A stretch of DNA of 64,000 nucleotides from Sinorhizobium glycinis (lineage in GTDB: Bacteria; Pseudomonadota; Alphaproteobacteria; Rhizobiales; Rhizobiaceae): NCBI RefSeq assembly GCF_001651865.1, contig NZ_LPUX01000068.1:1-64000 (forward strand), in the 5' to 3' direction. Under the pieces are notes generated by a model. The model did not search any database. It had not been told where the DNA came from and saw only the letters and a program-made list of their open reading frames with translations. Positions 50,047-58,832 of this stretch are shown here, in pieces. The stretch's first letter is position 1, and each line of letters begins with the position of its first letter. Both the position numbers and the translations under genes were made by a program.

Positions 50047-51792
50047 ATGATGACACGCCGTTCTCGCCTTGTGCAGGTTTTGCTTGGTTCGCTGGCTTGT
50101 TCCGCGACGGTCTCTTTCGCGAGCCCATCCGGGCGCGTCGGTCCAATCGACGAGTCCAAGGTGCGCACGGGGCTCTCGGCCCAGGTCGCACGTCTCGTCG
50201 ATGAAGCCGGCGTGCTGCTCAGGCTCGATCCCGTGCCTCTGCCGCGTGCTTGGGTGGTGTTGCGCAGGCGAGGCGAGCGCCTTGCCGGAGGCTGGTATTC
50301 CGGAAGCGATGCGCGAGACGCGTTAATCCGGGCGCTTGTCGAGCTAACCGCAAAGAACCCGAAGCTCGAGAGCCGGGTCGATGCCATCGAAATATGTCTG
50401 CCGCATTCGCAGGAGAGCGCGCTCGTGCGCAAAGGCGGTGCCGTGCTCAGCAATGTGCATCGAGGCATCAAAGGGATTGTACTCGAGAATGGCGAGGCGA
50501 AGGTGATGGTATGCCCCACGGCGATGGTGGCCGGCAACCGCAGCTTCGACAATGTGGAAAAGCGCTTTCGCGACGAGCATCACATATCCTTGAGCGACTA
50601 CTCCGATCATACCGTCGCCCGCACGTTCGATGCCTATCAATTTCTCCTGCGGCTGAAGCCGGAGCCAGTGATCATTCCAATGTTCCGTGGCAATCAGCTG
50701 ATTGCGCAGTCCGCAGTCAATCGGTCGACGGCACGCAGGCTTAAGGACCTTATGGCCAAGTGGCTGATCTCGCAGGTGCAGCCGGACGGGCGCATGATCT
50801 ATCGCTACTTTCCGAGCCGGGGCGAGGAAGCCAAGGGCAACAACATGATCCGCCAGTTCATGGCGACGGTCGCGCTGGTGCGCCTCGGCAAGGAGACGGG
50901 GGATGCCGGGATCGCCGAGCTCGCGCGCAAGAACCTGCGCTACAATCTCGACCACTTCTATGAGCTCAACGGCGAGCACGGCCTGATTCGCTACAAGGAC
51001 GTGCGCCTCGGTGCGGTCTCCCTTGCCGCACTCGCAATAGTCGAAGCTCCGTTTCGAAAGGAGTTCGAGAGCTATGAGCTGGCGTTGCGCAAGACCACCG
51101 AATACATGTTGCGCGGCGACGGCTCCTTCCAGACGTTCTACGACAACCGCGACAGCACGGACAATCAGAACTTCTATTCCGGTGAGACCCAGCTTCTGTG
51201 GGCGACGCTTTACGAGCAAACCCGCGACAAGGCGATCATTGAACGCATTCAGCGCGCGTTCCGCTACTACCGCGCCTGGCATCTCGATGAGAAGAACAGA
51301 AATCCAGCCTTTATCCCCTGGCACACTCAGGCCTACGTAAAGCTGCTCTTGCTCGAGGATCATCCCGAGATGCGAGAATTCGTTTTCGAGATGAACGACT
51401 GGTTGCTCTCGATGCAGCAAAACGACGGAGATTATCCGGACACGTATGGTCGCTTCTATGATCCGAAGCGTCCCAAGTTCGGTCCACCACATGCGTCGTC
51501 AACCGGCGTCTATCTCGAAGGTCTGATCGACGCCTATCGGCTCGCGGTCGAGCACAAGGAACAGGAGCGCATGGCGCGCTACCGCGATGCGATCATGCGA
51601 GGCTTACGCAGCCTGATGCAGCTTCAGTTCGCCGATGATGTCGACATGTTTTATGTGAGCAAGCGCGAACGCGTGTACGGCGGTATGCGTACGACCGAAT
51701 ACGACAACGGTATTCGTGTCGACAACGTGCAGCATGCCTTCATGGGCCTGCAGCGCATTGTTAAGACCTTTGACGGCGAGGGCGCCTGGTAG
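50047..51792 (+). CDS. Exported protein of unknown function with an all-helical barrel-like domain
   Basis: A 581-residue protein. A signal peptide (LVQVLLGSLACSATVSFA, cleavage near SFA-S) is followed by an N-terminal alpha/beta domain (about 25-205) and a C-terminal half rich in helical hairpins (GKETGDAGIAELARKNLRYN, IERIQRAFRYYRAWHL, YLEGLIDAYRLAVEHKE) typical of alpha/alpha-barrel glycan-active proteins. No catalytic signature can be assigned. Adjacent ATGs at 50047 and 50050; no strong ribosome binding site. It follows the nitroreductase by 80 bases. Confidence 0.7.
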   Translation: MMTRRSRLVQVLLGSLACSATVSFASPSGRVGPIDESKVRTGLSAQVARLVDEAGVLLRLDPVPLPRAWVVLRRRGERLAGGWYSGSDARDALIRALVELTAKNPKLESRVDAIEICLPHSQESALVRKGGAVLSNVHRGIKGIVLENGEAKVMVCPTAMVAGNRSFDNVEKRFRDEHHISLSDYSDHTVARTFDAYQFLLRLKPEPVIIPMFRGNQLIAQSAVNRSTARRLKDLMAKWLISQVQPDGRMIYRYFPSRGEEAKGNNMIRQFMATVALVRLGKETGDAGIAELARKNLRYNLDHFYELNGEHGLIRYKDVRLGAVSLAALAIVEAPFRKEFESYELALRKTTEYMLRGDGSFQTFYDNRDSTDNQNFYSGETQLLWATLYEQTRDKAIIERIQRAFRYYRAWHLDEKNRNPAFIPWHTQAYVKLLLLEDHPEMREFVFEMNDWLLSMQQNDGDYPDTYGRFYDPKRPKFGPPHASSTGVYLEGLIDAYRLAVEHKEQERMARYRDAIMRGLRSLMQLQFADDVDMFYVSKRERVYGGMRTTEYDNGIRVDNVQHAFMGLQRIVKTFDGEGAW

Positions 51793-51844
51793 CTTCAGCC
51801 TGGCTGCACCGAGAGCCTAAACACCCCGAAAGAGAAGGCACCTG

Positions 51845-52447
51845 ATGTTTTACGAAACGGCCGAGAATCGGCACGGCCTGCCGCATGATCCCTTCAAAGC
51901 GATCGTGTCGCCGAGACCGATCGGCTGGATCGGCACACGGGCGGCGGACGGTTCGCTGAATCTCGCGCCCTATTCCTTTTTCAACGCGATCAGCGATCGG
52001 CCGAAGCTCGTGATGTTCTCTTCGAGCGGTTACAAGGACAGCGTACGCAACATCGAAGACACGGGGGAGTTCACCGCAAGCTTCGCGAGCCGCAATCTGA
52101 GCGAAGCCGTCAACGCGACCTCGGTCGCGGCACCGCATGGAGAGAGCGAGTTCGAAATCGCGGGACTGACGCCGGTCGAGGGAAGGCTCGTCAGGGCTCC
52201 TTTCGTCGGCGAGGCTTTCGCAGCGCTCGAATGCCGCATGACGGACATATACCGGCCCAAGGGTCTCAATGGCGTGGTTTCCGAGAGCTATGTCGTCTTC
52301 GGAGCCGTGGTCGGCATCCACATTCGCGACGAGGCCATCCGTGATGGCCGGTTCGACATGGCGACCGTTAGGCCGCTCGCCCGTCTCGGCTATATGGACT
52401 ATTGCGATGGCGGCGATGTTTTCGAGATGATGCGGCCGGTTCGCTAA
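51845..52447 (+). CDS. Flavin reductase-like domain protein
   Basis: A 200-residue flavoprotein of the flavin reductase-like family with IVSPRPIGWIGTRAADGSLN (about 21-40), NLAPYSFFNAISDRPK and VFGAVVGIHI (about 155). It probably binds FMN and reduces it with NAD(P)H or supplies a two-component monooxygenase. AAAGAGAAGG precedes the start. The stop overlaps the stop of the convergent gene by four bases. Confidence 0.9.
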   Translation: MFYETAENRHGLPHDPFKAIVSPRPIGWIGTRAADGSLNLAPYSFFNAISDRPKLVMFSSSGYKDSVRNIEDTGEFTASFASRNLSEAVNATSVAAPHGESEFEIAGLTPVEGRLVRAPFVGEAFAALECRMTDIYRPKGLNGVVSESYVVFGAVVGIHIRDEAIRDGRFDMATVRPLARLGYMDYCDGGDVFEMMRPVR

Positions 52448-53157
52448 GTTTCGGGCAGCGCGCCTGCTGCAGCGAGCAGGTCGATCTGCTGCGGAAAGCC
52501 AACGGCCACGGCCGAGAAGCCGTTATCGAGACTATTTGTCGAAAGCCGCCGCACGGCCGCCTCGTCGACGGCATCGGCGGGCAGCATATCGTAGGCTGCA
52601 ATGCCGGCCTCGCGCGCCCTGAGTACGGCCGCGGCGCGCCCAGCGCGGATAACGGCCGGCGTATCGCCCCCCTCGGTGACACGGCGGCAACCGCATGCTT
52701 CTGCGAGAATCGCTGCGTCGAATATCAATCCGGAAAGACGTGGGGAGACGCATGCCAGCGAGTGGGGCGAGAGCACGCTTTCGGCAACCGTGGCGTATTC
52801 CGCCAGCAGCGCCGTTCGACCCTGGGGTATGCCTGCGACAGCCTCGGCGACCTTCAGCATGGCATCGAGCTTCTGGATATCGGCCGGTCCCCGGCACGCC
52901 GTCAGCACGACGCCGTCCACATCGGCGACGAGCGCTGAGAGACCCTCTTCATCGATCGTGTCCGCGGGCGCGACGCGCGCGAGAAAGAGGCAAGCTGCTT
53001 GCCGCTTGCCCGGCCGCCGCACGCCGAGCCGTTTTTGGGGCGTCGTCGCATCGGCAACAATCCCCTGGATGGCCTGCAGCACCGTCTCCCCGGGAAGCTG
53101 TTCGCCTGCTGCAAGATAGAGAAGAGGCTTCATCGTTCGTGAGCGGTTAATGGACAT
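52444..53157 (-). CDS. CitE-like (HpcH/HpaI superfamily) protein, degenerate
   Basis: A 237-residue protein with a weak but consistent resemblance to citrate lyase beta-subunit-like TIM barrels: DGVVLTACRGPADIQKLDAM, IPQGRTALLAEYATVAESVLS, GRAAAVLRAREAGIAAYDML and NGFSAVAVGFPQQIDLL. The metal-binding Glu/Asp residues are not clearly present, so activity is doubtful. Start uncertain: 53157 or the ATG at 53133. It is divergent from the DUF2336 gene. Confidence 0.65.
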   Translation of the reverse strand: MSINRSRTMKPLLYLAAGEQLPGETVLQAIQGIVADATTPQKRLGVRRPGKRQAACLFLARVAPADTIDEEGLSALVADVDGVVLTACRGPADIQKLDAMLKVAEAVAGIPQGRTALLAEYATVAESVLSPHSLACVSPRLSGLIFDAAILAEACGCRRVTEGGDTPAVIRAGRAAAVLRAREAGIAAYDMLPADAVDEAAVRRLSTNSLDNGFSAVAVGFPQQIDLLAAAGALPET

Positions 53158-53229
53158 GGTGAACCAATCTTAAACCTTTGACCGCTAATATTCGGACATT
53201 GGGGCTGTCGGGTGTCTAGTGGGGCATAG

Positions 53230-54351
53230 GTGATCATACAAGCATTTCTTCGCTGGGTGGAAACGGCGAGAACCGGTGATCGTGCGCGCGCCGCAAATGC
53301 GCTTGGGCGAGCTTATGCCAAAGCAGAGATCAACGGGCTTGATCGGCATGCCGCCGAAATGGCGATGACCTTTCTGCTGGACGACCCTTCGCCAAAGGTA
53401 CGCCTTGCGCTGGTCGAAGCCCTGGCCGATTGTCCGGCGGCGCCGCGTGCGATCGTCAGGGCGCTCGCAGAGGACCAGCCCGAAATCGCCTTCGCAGCAA
53501 TCGCCCGTTCGCCGGTGCTTACCGATGCGGATCTCGTCGACCTCGCGGCGCGGGGCACGGCGGAAACGCGTGCGCTGATCGCGGCGCGCGGCACTGTGTC
53601 CTGCTCTGTCGCCGCCGCGATCGCCGAGATCGGCGACGAGGAGGAAGTCACCATTCTCCTCGAAAATGGCGGCGCCGTGCTTTTGCAGGGCTCCCTCAGA
53701 AGGATCGCCCACCGCCTCGGGCACGAGGCGGCCGTGCGTGACCGGCTGTTGGCGCGCGCCGATCTGCCCAGCGACGCGCGGCATTCGCTTGCCGAGAAGA
53801 TTGGTGCGGCGATCTCCGCTTCCGGGCTCGTCCAGGCTGTCATCGGCTCGGCTCGAATGGAGCGGGTCACGAGAGAGGCATGCGACGCCACGGCCCTTGC
53901 GATGACGGTAGCTGCGTCCCCGAACGAAATGCCCAGGATGGTCGCTTATTTGCGCGAGTCCGGCCGCTTAACGCCCGCCTTCCTGATGAACGCGCTCTGC
54001 AGCGGTGCTACTGAATTCTTCACCCTGGCGATGGTCGATCTTTCCGGTCTGTCCGAAAAGCGCGTGCGCTCTCTACTTTCCGGAGGGCGCGCCCACTCGA
54101 CCCGCGCACTTTTTGAGAGTGCCGGCCTCGCGCCCGATGTCAGCGAGGCCTTCGCAGAAGCCGTTCTGTATTGGCGGGCGCAGGCGGGCGAGGGCGCGCC
54201 CGCGTCGCTTGCCGCTCTCCTGGAGAGGCTTCGCCGCAAGCCGGCCTCCACGTCGGCATCGGTCACCGAATTGGTAGAGCGACTTTGCTTTGCCGAACAG
54301 CGGCAAGTCGCGCGGAACTATGCCTTCATCGCCTCGCGCCAGGCAGCCTGA
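53230..54351 (+). CDS. DUF2336 family protein
   Basis: A 373-residue helical-repeat protein of the DUF2336 family (FLLDDPSPKVRLALVEALAD, about 52-71, followed by HEAT-like repeats). Members are often linked to cell-cycle or c-di-GMP signalling in alphaproteobacteria, but function is unknown. A GTG start at 53230; no strong ribosome binding site. It follows a gap of 70 bases from the divergent gene. Confidence 0.82.
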   Translation: MIIQAFLRWVETARTGDRARAANALGRAYAKAEINGLDRHAAEMAMTFLLDDPSPKVRLALVEALADCPAAPRAIVRALAEDQPEIAFAAIARSPVLTDADLVDLAARGTAETRALIAARGTVSCSVAAAIAEIGDEEEVTILLENGGAVLLQGSLRRIAHRLGHEAAVRDRLLARADLPSDARHSLAEKIGAAISASGLVQAVIGSARMERVTREACDATALAMTVAASPNEMPRMVAYLRESGRLTPAFLMNALCSGATEFFTLAMVDLSGLSEKRVRSLLSGGRAHSTRALFESAGLAPDVSEAFAEAVLYWRAQAGEGAPASLAALLERLRRKPASTSASVTELVERLCFAEQRQVARNYAFIASRQAA

Positions 54352-54359
54352 TCGAAAAC

Positions 54360-54794
54360 TCAGTCGCCGAACCGCCGGGCCACCCAGGAATAGCCATCTT
54401 CCATGTAATGCACCGGGGCACTGACGATCGCCTGCAATTTCTGACGGTCAGGCACCGCGCCGCTCAGCCATGTCAGGGCGCGCTTCGGCAGGCCCGGCTT
54501 TTCCTCTTGCTTGGCGGGAAGCGTTGTCGCTTGCTGCGGCGCCGCGTTGACCTCCGGCGCGACTTTGGGGGTCTGCCCAGGTTCTGTAGAAGCCGTCATG
54601 TCCGACCCCGATGTTTCGCATACCGCCACGACCACCGGATAGTTCCTGTTGGAGAACTTCGGGAGTTCCCTTTGGGATTCGGTGTCGCACTGGGCGATCG
54701 ACGGCCAGGCGCCGTTCACGGTCGAGATGTAGTGGCACTGCGTGACATTGTCATCGCAACCGAGAATTGTCATGACGATCAGGGCGGCTTTCAT
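54360..54794 (-). CDS. Conserved hypothetical exported protein
   Basis: A 144-residue protein beginning MKAALIVMTILGCDDNVTQCHY. The short hydrophobic start might be a membrane or signal segment, and the N-terminal region has Cys residues (about 13, 20, 37 and 60) that could form disulfides. A Pro/Ala/Gln-rich linker (about 75-100) leads to a C-terminal segment ending ARRFGD. The C-terminal part WLSGAVPDRQKLQAIV has no recognised domain. Start chosen where protein-like sequence begins. Confidence 0.65.
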   Translation of the reverse strand: MKAALIVMTILGCDDNVTQCHYISTVNGAWPSIAQCDTESQRELPKFSNRNYPVVVAVCETSGSDMTASTEPGQTPKVAPEVNAAPQQATTLPAKQEEKPGLPKRALTWLSGAVPDRQKLQAIVSAPVHYMEDGYSWVARRFGD

Positions 54795-55016
54795 GTCTTG
54801 GGTCCGTTTAGAGGTCTGTTGTCCCAACCTTATGGAGCTTCGATTCTTTCCGAAGTAGGGCAGAATTGCCGTCCCGCAAAACAATTTGTTTCGCTTCGTC
54901 ACTCGGGTTGATTGCAATATTCTGCGCCGTTTGACGTATTGGCGCCGTTCGTCACTCAGGTTAGTTTCCATCCGGTCGATCGCACGGGACGACATGATTT
55001 GCGTTGAGGCTTTGGG

Positions 55017-55490
55017 ATGACCGTCATCATTATTGCCGAGGAACCGCCGCGCCAGCCGGCCATCCTCCGCCTGCTCGAACTCTCCGATGCCTATGCGGCA
55101 TCGCTTTATCCGGCCGAAAGCAACCATCTGGTCGATGTCTCGACTCTGGAGAGGCCGGGGGTGTCCTTCTTCGTGGCGCGAAACCATGGCGAGATCGTCG
55201 GCTGCTGCGCGCTTGTCGACGCCGGCGACGGCACGGCGGAGATCAAGCGGATGTTCGTCGATTCGCGGGCGAGGGGACTGAAAGTCGGCAAACGGCTTCT
55301 TGCTGCGCTCGAAGCCAAGGCAGAAAGATTGGGCCTGGCCGCGGTCCGCCTCGAGACCGGCATATACCAGCCGGAAGCGATCGGCCTCTACAAGTCGTCC
55401 GGCTATATCGAGCGCACGCCCTTCGGTAGCTATCTGCCCGATCCGCTGAGCCTGTTCATGGAGAAGACATTGGGGCAGGCGGCGGCTTGA
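55017..55490 (+). CDS. GNAT family N-acetyltransferase
   Basis: A 157-residue acetyltransferase with the acetyl-CoA binding motif A (VDSRARGLKVGKRLLAALE, about 80-98) and the C-terminal GLYKSSGYIERTPFGSY. A GAGGC-containing sequence precedes the ATG at 55017. Substrate unknown; the overall pattern resembles small amino-acid or aminoglycoside-like acyl acceptors in the family. Confidence 0.9.
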   Translation: MTVIIIAEEPPRQPAILRLLELSDAYAASLYPAESNHLVDVSTLERPGVSFFVARNHGEIVGCCALVDAGDGTAEIKRMFVDSRARGLKVGKRLLAALEAKAERLGLAAVRLETGIYQPEAIGLYKSSGYIERTPFGSYLPDPLSLFMEKTLGQAAA

Positions 55491-55510
55491 GCGGGAGGGG
55501 ACGTTTTTTG

Positions 55511-55622
55511 CCCCTCATCCCGCTGCCGCGACCTTCTCCCCGTTTTGACGGAGAGGAGGGACGATGCCGCAGGCTCCCGGTCCCCTCTCCCCGCTTGCGG
55601 GGAGAGGGCTAGGGTGAGGGGC
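55511..55622. repeat. Palindromic intergenic repeat (CCCTCATCC/CTCTCCCC type)
   Basis: GCCCCTCATCCCGCTGCCGC at the left is mirrored by CTAGGGTGAGGGGC at the right, with inner hairpins CTTCTCCCCG/GGAGAGGAGG and CCCCTCTCCCCGC/GCGGGGAGAGGG. Elements of this type are frequent between convergent genes in rhizobia and could act as terminators for both sides, here the acetyltransferase and parE. Confidence 0.65.
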
Positions 55623-55656
55623 AATCACGAGTCTCGCCGTTGACAGGGAAACCGCC

Positions 55657-57717
55657 TCAAATATCCAGATTGTCGGCGAACACCGCGCGTTCCTGGATGA
55701 AGCGGAAGCGGGCGTCGGCTTTCGTCCCCATCAGGTTGTCGACGGCCTCGCGCGTGCCCTCGAAATCGACGTCGTCGACCTCTACCTTGAGCAGGGTCCG
55801 GTTGGCCGGATCCATGGTCGTTTCCTTGAGCTGAGCCGGCAACATCTCGCCGAGGCCCTTGAACCGGCCGATCTCGACCTTGCCGCGGCCGTTGAATTCG
55901 GTGCGCATCAGTTCTTCGCGATGCGCGTCGTCGCGGGCATAGAGAGTCTTGGAGCCCTGGCTCAACCGGTAAAGCGGCGGCACGGCGAGATAGAGATGGC
56001 CGCCACGAATGAGTTCCGGCATCTCCTGATAGAAGAAGGTGATCAAGAGCGACGCGATGTGGGCGCCGTCGACGTCCGCGTCGGTCATGATGATGACGCG
56101 CTCGTAGCGAAGATCCTCCTCGCGATACTTCGACCGCGTGCCGCAGCCGAGCGCCTGGACGAGGTCGGTGATCTGCTGGTTGGCGCCAAGTTTTTCGCGG
56201 CCGGCACTGGCGACGTTGAGGATCTTGCCGCGCAAGGGCAGTATCGCCTGGTTGGCGCGGTTGCGCGCCTGCTTGGCCGAGCCGCCTGCCGAGTCGCCCT
56301 CGACGATGAAGAGTTCAGCGCCTTCCGCGGTGTTCTGCGCGCAGTCGGCGAGCTTGCCGGGCAGGCGCAGCTTGCGCACCGCGGTCTTGCGATTGACTTC
56401 CTTTTCCTTGCGCCGGCGGACGCGCTCTTCGGCACGCTCGATCACCCAGTCGAGAAGTTTTGCGGCCTCGGTCGGATTGTCGGCAAGGTAGTGGTCGAAC
56501 GGATCGCGAAGCGCGTTTTCGACAATGCGCTGCGCCTCGACGGTGGCCAGCTTGTCCTTCGTCTGGCCGACGAATTCCGGCTCGCGGATGAAAACCGAGA
56601 GCATGCCGGCCGCCGAGATCATCACGTCGTCGGTGGTGACGATTGCGGCGCGTTTGTTCTGCGTGAGCTCGGCGTAGTTCTTCAGGCCCTTGGTCAGCGC
56701 GATGCGCAGCCCCGCCTCGTGCGTGCCGCCTTCCGGCGTCGGGATCGTATTGCAATAGGAGTGAACCTGCTGGTCGCCGCCATACCAGGTCACCGCCCAT
56801 TCGAGCGAGCCGTGTCCACCGGCCTTTTCCGATTTGCCGGCGAAGATCTCGCGGGTGACGGTGAATTCCTTGCCGAGCGTCGCGGCCAGATAATCCTTGA
56901 GACCGCCTGGGAAATGGAACACGGCCTTTTCCGGCGTCTCCGAACCTTCCGGCAATAGCGACGGGTCGCAGGACCAGCGGATTTCGACGCCGCCGAAGAG
57001 ATAGGCCTTGGAGCGGGCCATGCGGAAGAGCCGCGCCGGCTCGAAACGGGCATGCGGGCCAAAGATCTGCGGGTCCGGATGGAAGCGGACCTTCGTGCCG
57101 CGGCGGTTATGCACCTCGCCAAGTTCTTCGAGCCCACCCTGCGGAATGCCGCGAGAGAAGCGCTGGCGGTAGAGCTTGCGGTTGCGCGCCACTTCGACCT
57201 CGAGCGAGTCCGACAGCGCGTTGACGACGGAAACGCCGACGCCATGCAGGCCGCCCGAGGTCTCGTAGGCCTTGCCGTCGAACTTGCCGCCGGCATGCAG
57301 CACCGTCATCACCACTTCGAGGGTCGACTTGTTGGGGAACTTCGGATGGTTTTCGACCGGAATGCCACGTCCGTTGTCGGTCACCGTCAGGAAGCCTTCG
57401 GCGTCGAGGTTCACATCGATGAAGTTGGCGTGGCCGGCGACGGCCTCGTCCATCGAGTTGTCGATCACCTCGGCGAAGAGGTGGTGCAGCGCCTTCTCGT
57501 CCGTTCCGCCGATATACATGCCGGGGCGGCGGCGCACCGGTTCCAGTCCCTCAAGGACCTCGATGGCAGAAGCGTCGTAATCGCTGCCGTCGCTGTTGCG
57601 GGGCGCGGGGCGCGCTGCATCGTTGCCGGCGGCAGGCGCCGGCTTGCGCGGCACGGCGGCGTCGGCCGGCTTCGGCTGCAAAGGCATGGCGGAAAAGAGA
57701 TCGCTGCTGTCGTCCAT
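55657..57717 (-). CDS. parE: DNA topoisomerase IV subunit B (ParE)
   Basis: A 686-residue GyrB/ParE-type subunit. Domains in order: GHKL ATPase (EVIDNSMDEAVAGHANFI, DNGRGIPVENHPK, TSGGLHGVGVSVVNALS), transducer and the TOPRIM domain (EGDSAGGSAKQARNR, IMTDADVDGAHIA). It lacks the long insert seen in some GyrB proteins, and the ILPLRGKILNVAS pattern fits ParE. With ParC it decatenates chromosomes in the cytoplasm. The N-terminal 40 residues are low-complexity (AAVPRKPAPAAGNDAARP). Confidence 0.95.
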   Translation of the reverse strand: MDDSSDLFSAMPLQPKPADAAVPRKPAPAAGNDAARPAPRNSDGSDYDASAIEVLEGLEPVRRRPGMYIGGTDEKALHHLFAEVIDNSMDEAVAGHANFIDVNLDAEGFLTVTDNGRGIPVENHPKFPNKSTLEVVMTVLHAGGKFDGKAYETSGGLHGVGVSVVNALSDSLEVEVARNRKLYRQRFSRGIPQGGLEELGEVHNRRGTKVRFHPDPQIFGPHARFEPARLFRMARSKAYLFGGVEIRWSCDPSLLPEGSETPEKAVFHFPGGLKDYLAATLGKEFTVTREIFAGKSEKAGGHGSLEWAVTWYGGDQQVHSYCNTIPTPEGGTHEAGLRIALTKGLKNYAELTQNKRAAIVTTDDVMISAAGMLSVFIREPEFVGQTKDKLATVEAQRIVENALRDPFDHYLADNPTEAAKLLDWVIERAEERVRRRKEKEVNRKTAVRKLRLPGKLADCAQNTAEGAELFIVEGDSAGGSAKQARNRANQAILPLRGKILNVASAGREKLGANQQITDLVQALGCGTRSKYREEDLRYERVIIMTDADVDGAHIASLLITFFYQEMPELIRGGHLYLAVPPLYRLSQGSKTLYARDDAHREELMRTEFNGRGKVEIGRFKGLGEMLPAQLKETTMDPANRTLLKVEVDDVDFEGTREAVDNLMGTKADARFRFIQERAVFADNLDI

Positions 57718-57919
57718 GAAGAGGTTAGATCATTCCTGTCGTCTGTATCGGCGAGGGCATAGCAAGACCGCGTCGCCGTCGCTATCCCTTGCGGCGCGAA
57801 TCACCCGAATTCTGCCAGAGTCTTGCCGAAAGCGCGAACAAAAGGCGAATTTGCGGCCTCAGTGTTGCGTAGTGATGGTGCCGATGGCAAGGCATATGCC
57901 GAACGAGGGAGCCCATCGG

Positions 57920-58804
57920 GTGTCTATGTCCACAATTGTTTTCGCAGTCCGGTGCCTGCTAGCCCCGGTGCTTTTTTCAAGCGTTGTCGCTTCGGCAGAA
58001 GCCGAGCCGTTGCAGCCCTACAAGGATGCCTTGTTCGGCTACCCCGGAGTCCTGCGGGAGGAGGATGGCGGCGATTTCCGTGTCGTCGACTATCAGGAAC
58101 TCAGGGACATCAACGGGCGCGACCAGATACCGGAGCGACGCGTCAAGCGGAGCTATGTGTCGCTTGGCGTAAAGAGTAGGCAGGTAAACGAGACGCTGGA
58201 CCTTGGCGGCCGTTCTCTCGACGTCACGCGCGTCGGTCCCGGCCGCGGCGCTGCCTTCACGGTGATCTTCATCCATGGACGCGGCGGTGACCGACGCCTC
58301 GGAGCCAACGACTTTTCCTTCGGCGGTAATTTCAACCGCCTCAAGAACCTGGCGGTCGGCAATGGCGGCACTTACTATGCGCCGAGCGTGCGCTCCTTCG
58401 ATGCGGCAGGCGTGGCTGATGTCGCGGCGCTGATCCGCTTTGCCGCGGAGCGATCCGCGAGCCGGCCGGTGGTGCTGTCCTGCGCCTCCATGGGCAGCTT
58501 CATCTGTTGGGGCGTCTCGCGCGATCAGAAGGCGACCGCGATGCTCAGCGGCATGATGGTGATGGGCGGGGTCGCGGATCCGGAGTTTCGCAAGAGCGCC
58601 GCTTACAAGGCAAGGCTGCCGATGCTCTTCAGCCATGGCAGCCGTGACAGCGTTTATCCGGCCGAAGCACAGGTTGCGCTCTATCGCTCCCTGAAGAACA
58701 AGAACTATCCCGCTCGCCTCGTGCTGTTCGAGACCGGCTCGCACGGAACGCCGGTGCGCATGACCGACTGGCGGGATGCGTTGAACTGGATTCTTGATCG
58801 CTGA
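57920..58804 (+). CDS. Exported alpha/beta hydrolase
   Basis: A 294-residue exported hydrolase. A signal peptide (RCLLAPVLFSSVVASAEA) is followed by an alpha/beta hydrolase fold with FIHGRGGDRR (oxyanion region), a nucleophile elbow CASMGSF (Ser near 190) and GSHGTP near the C-terminal catalytic His. The GTG at 57920 has GGGAG eight bases upstream; the ATG at 57926 is the alternative. It precedes the FAD-oxidase gene closely, suggesting a shared transcript. Substrate unknown. Confidence 0.78.
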   Translation: MSMSTIVFAVRCLLAPVLFSSVVASAEAEPLQPYKDALFGYPGVLREEDGGDFRVVDYQELRDINGRDQIPERRVKRSYVSLGVKSRQVNETLDLGGRSLDVTRVGPGRGAAFTVIFIHGRGGDRRLGANDFSFGGNFNRLKNLAVGNGGTYYAPSVRSFDAAGVADVAALIRFAAERSASRPVVLSCASMGSFICWGVSRDQKATAMLSGMMVMGGVADPEFRKSAAYKARLPMLFSHGSRDSVYPAEAQVALYRSLKNKNYPARLVLFETGSHGTPVRMTDWRDALNWILDR

Positions 58805-58832
58805 GCTCTCGCGGTCGTCGTTGGAACCTGGA

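Noticed and set aside
48321..50552. A 743-codon minus-strand open frame
   Set aside because: It overlaps the nitroreductase and the exported protein genes in other frames and has no domain; a high-G+C shadow.
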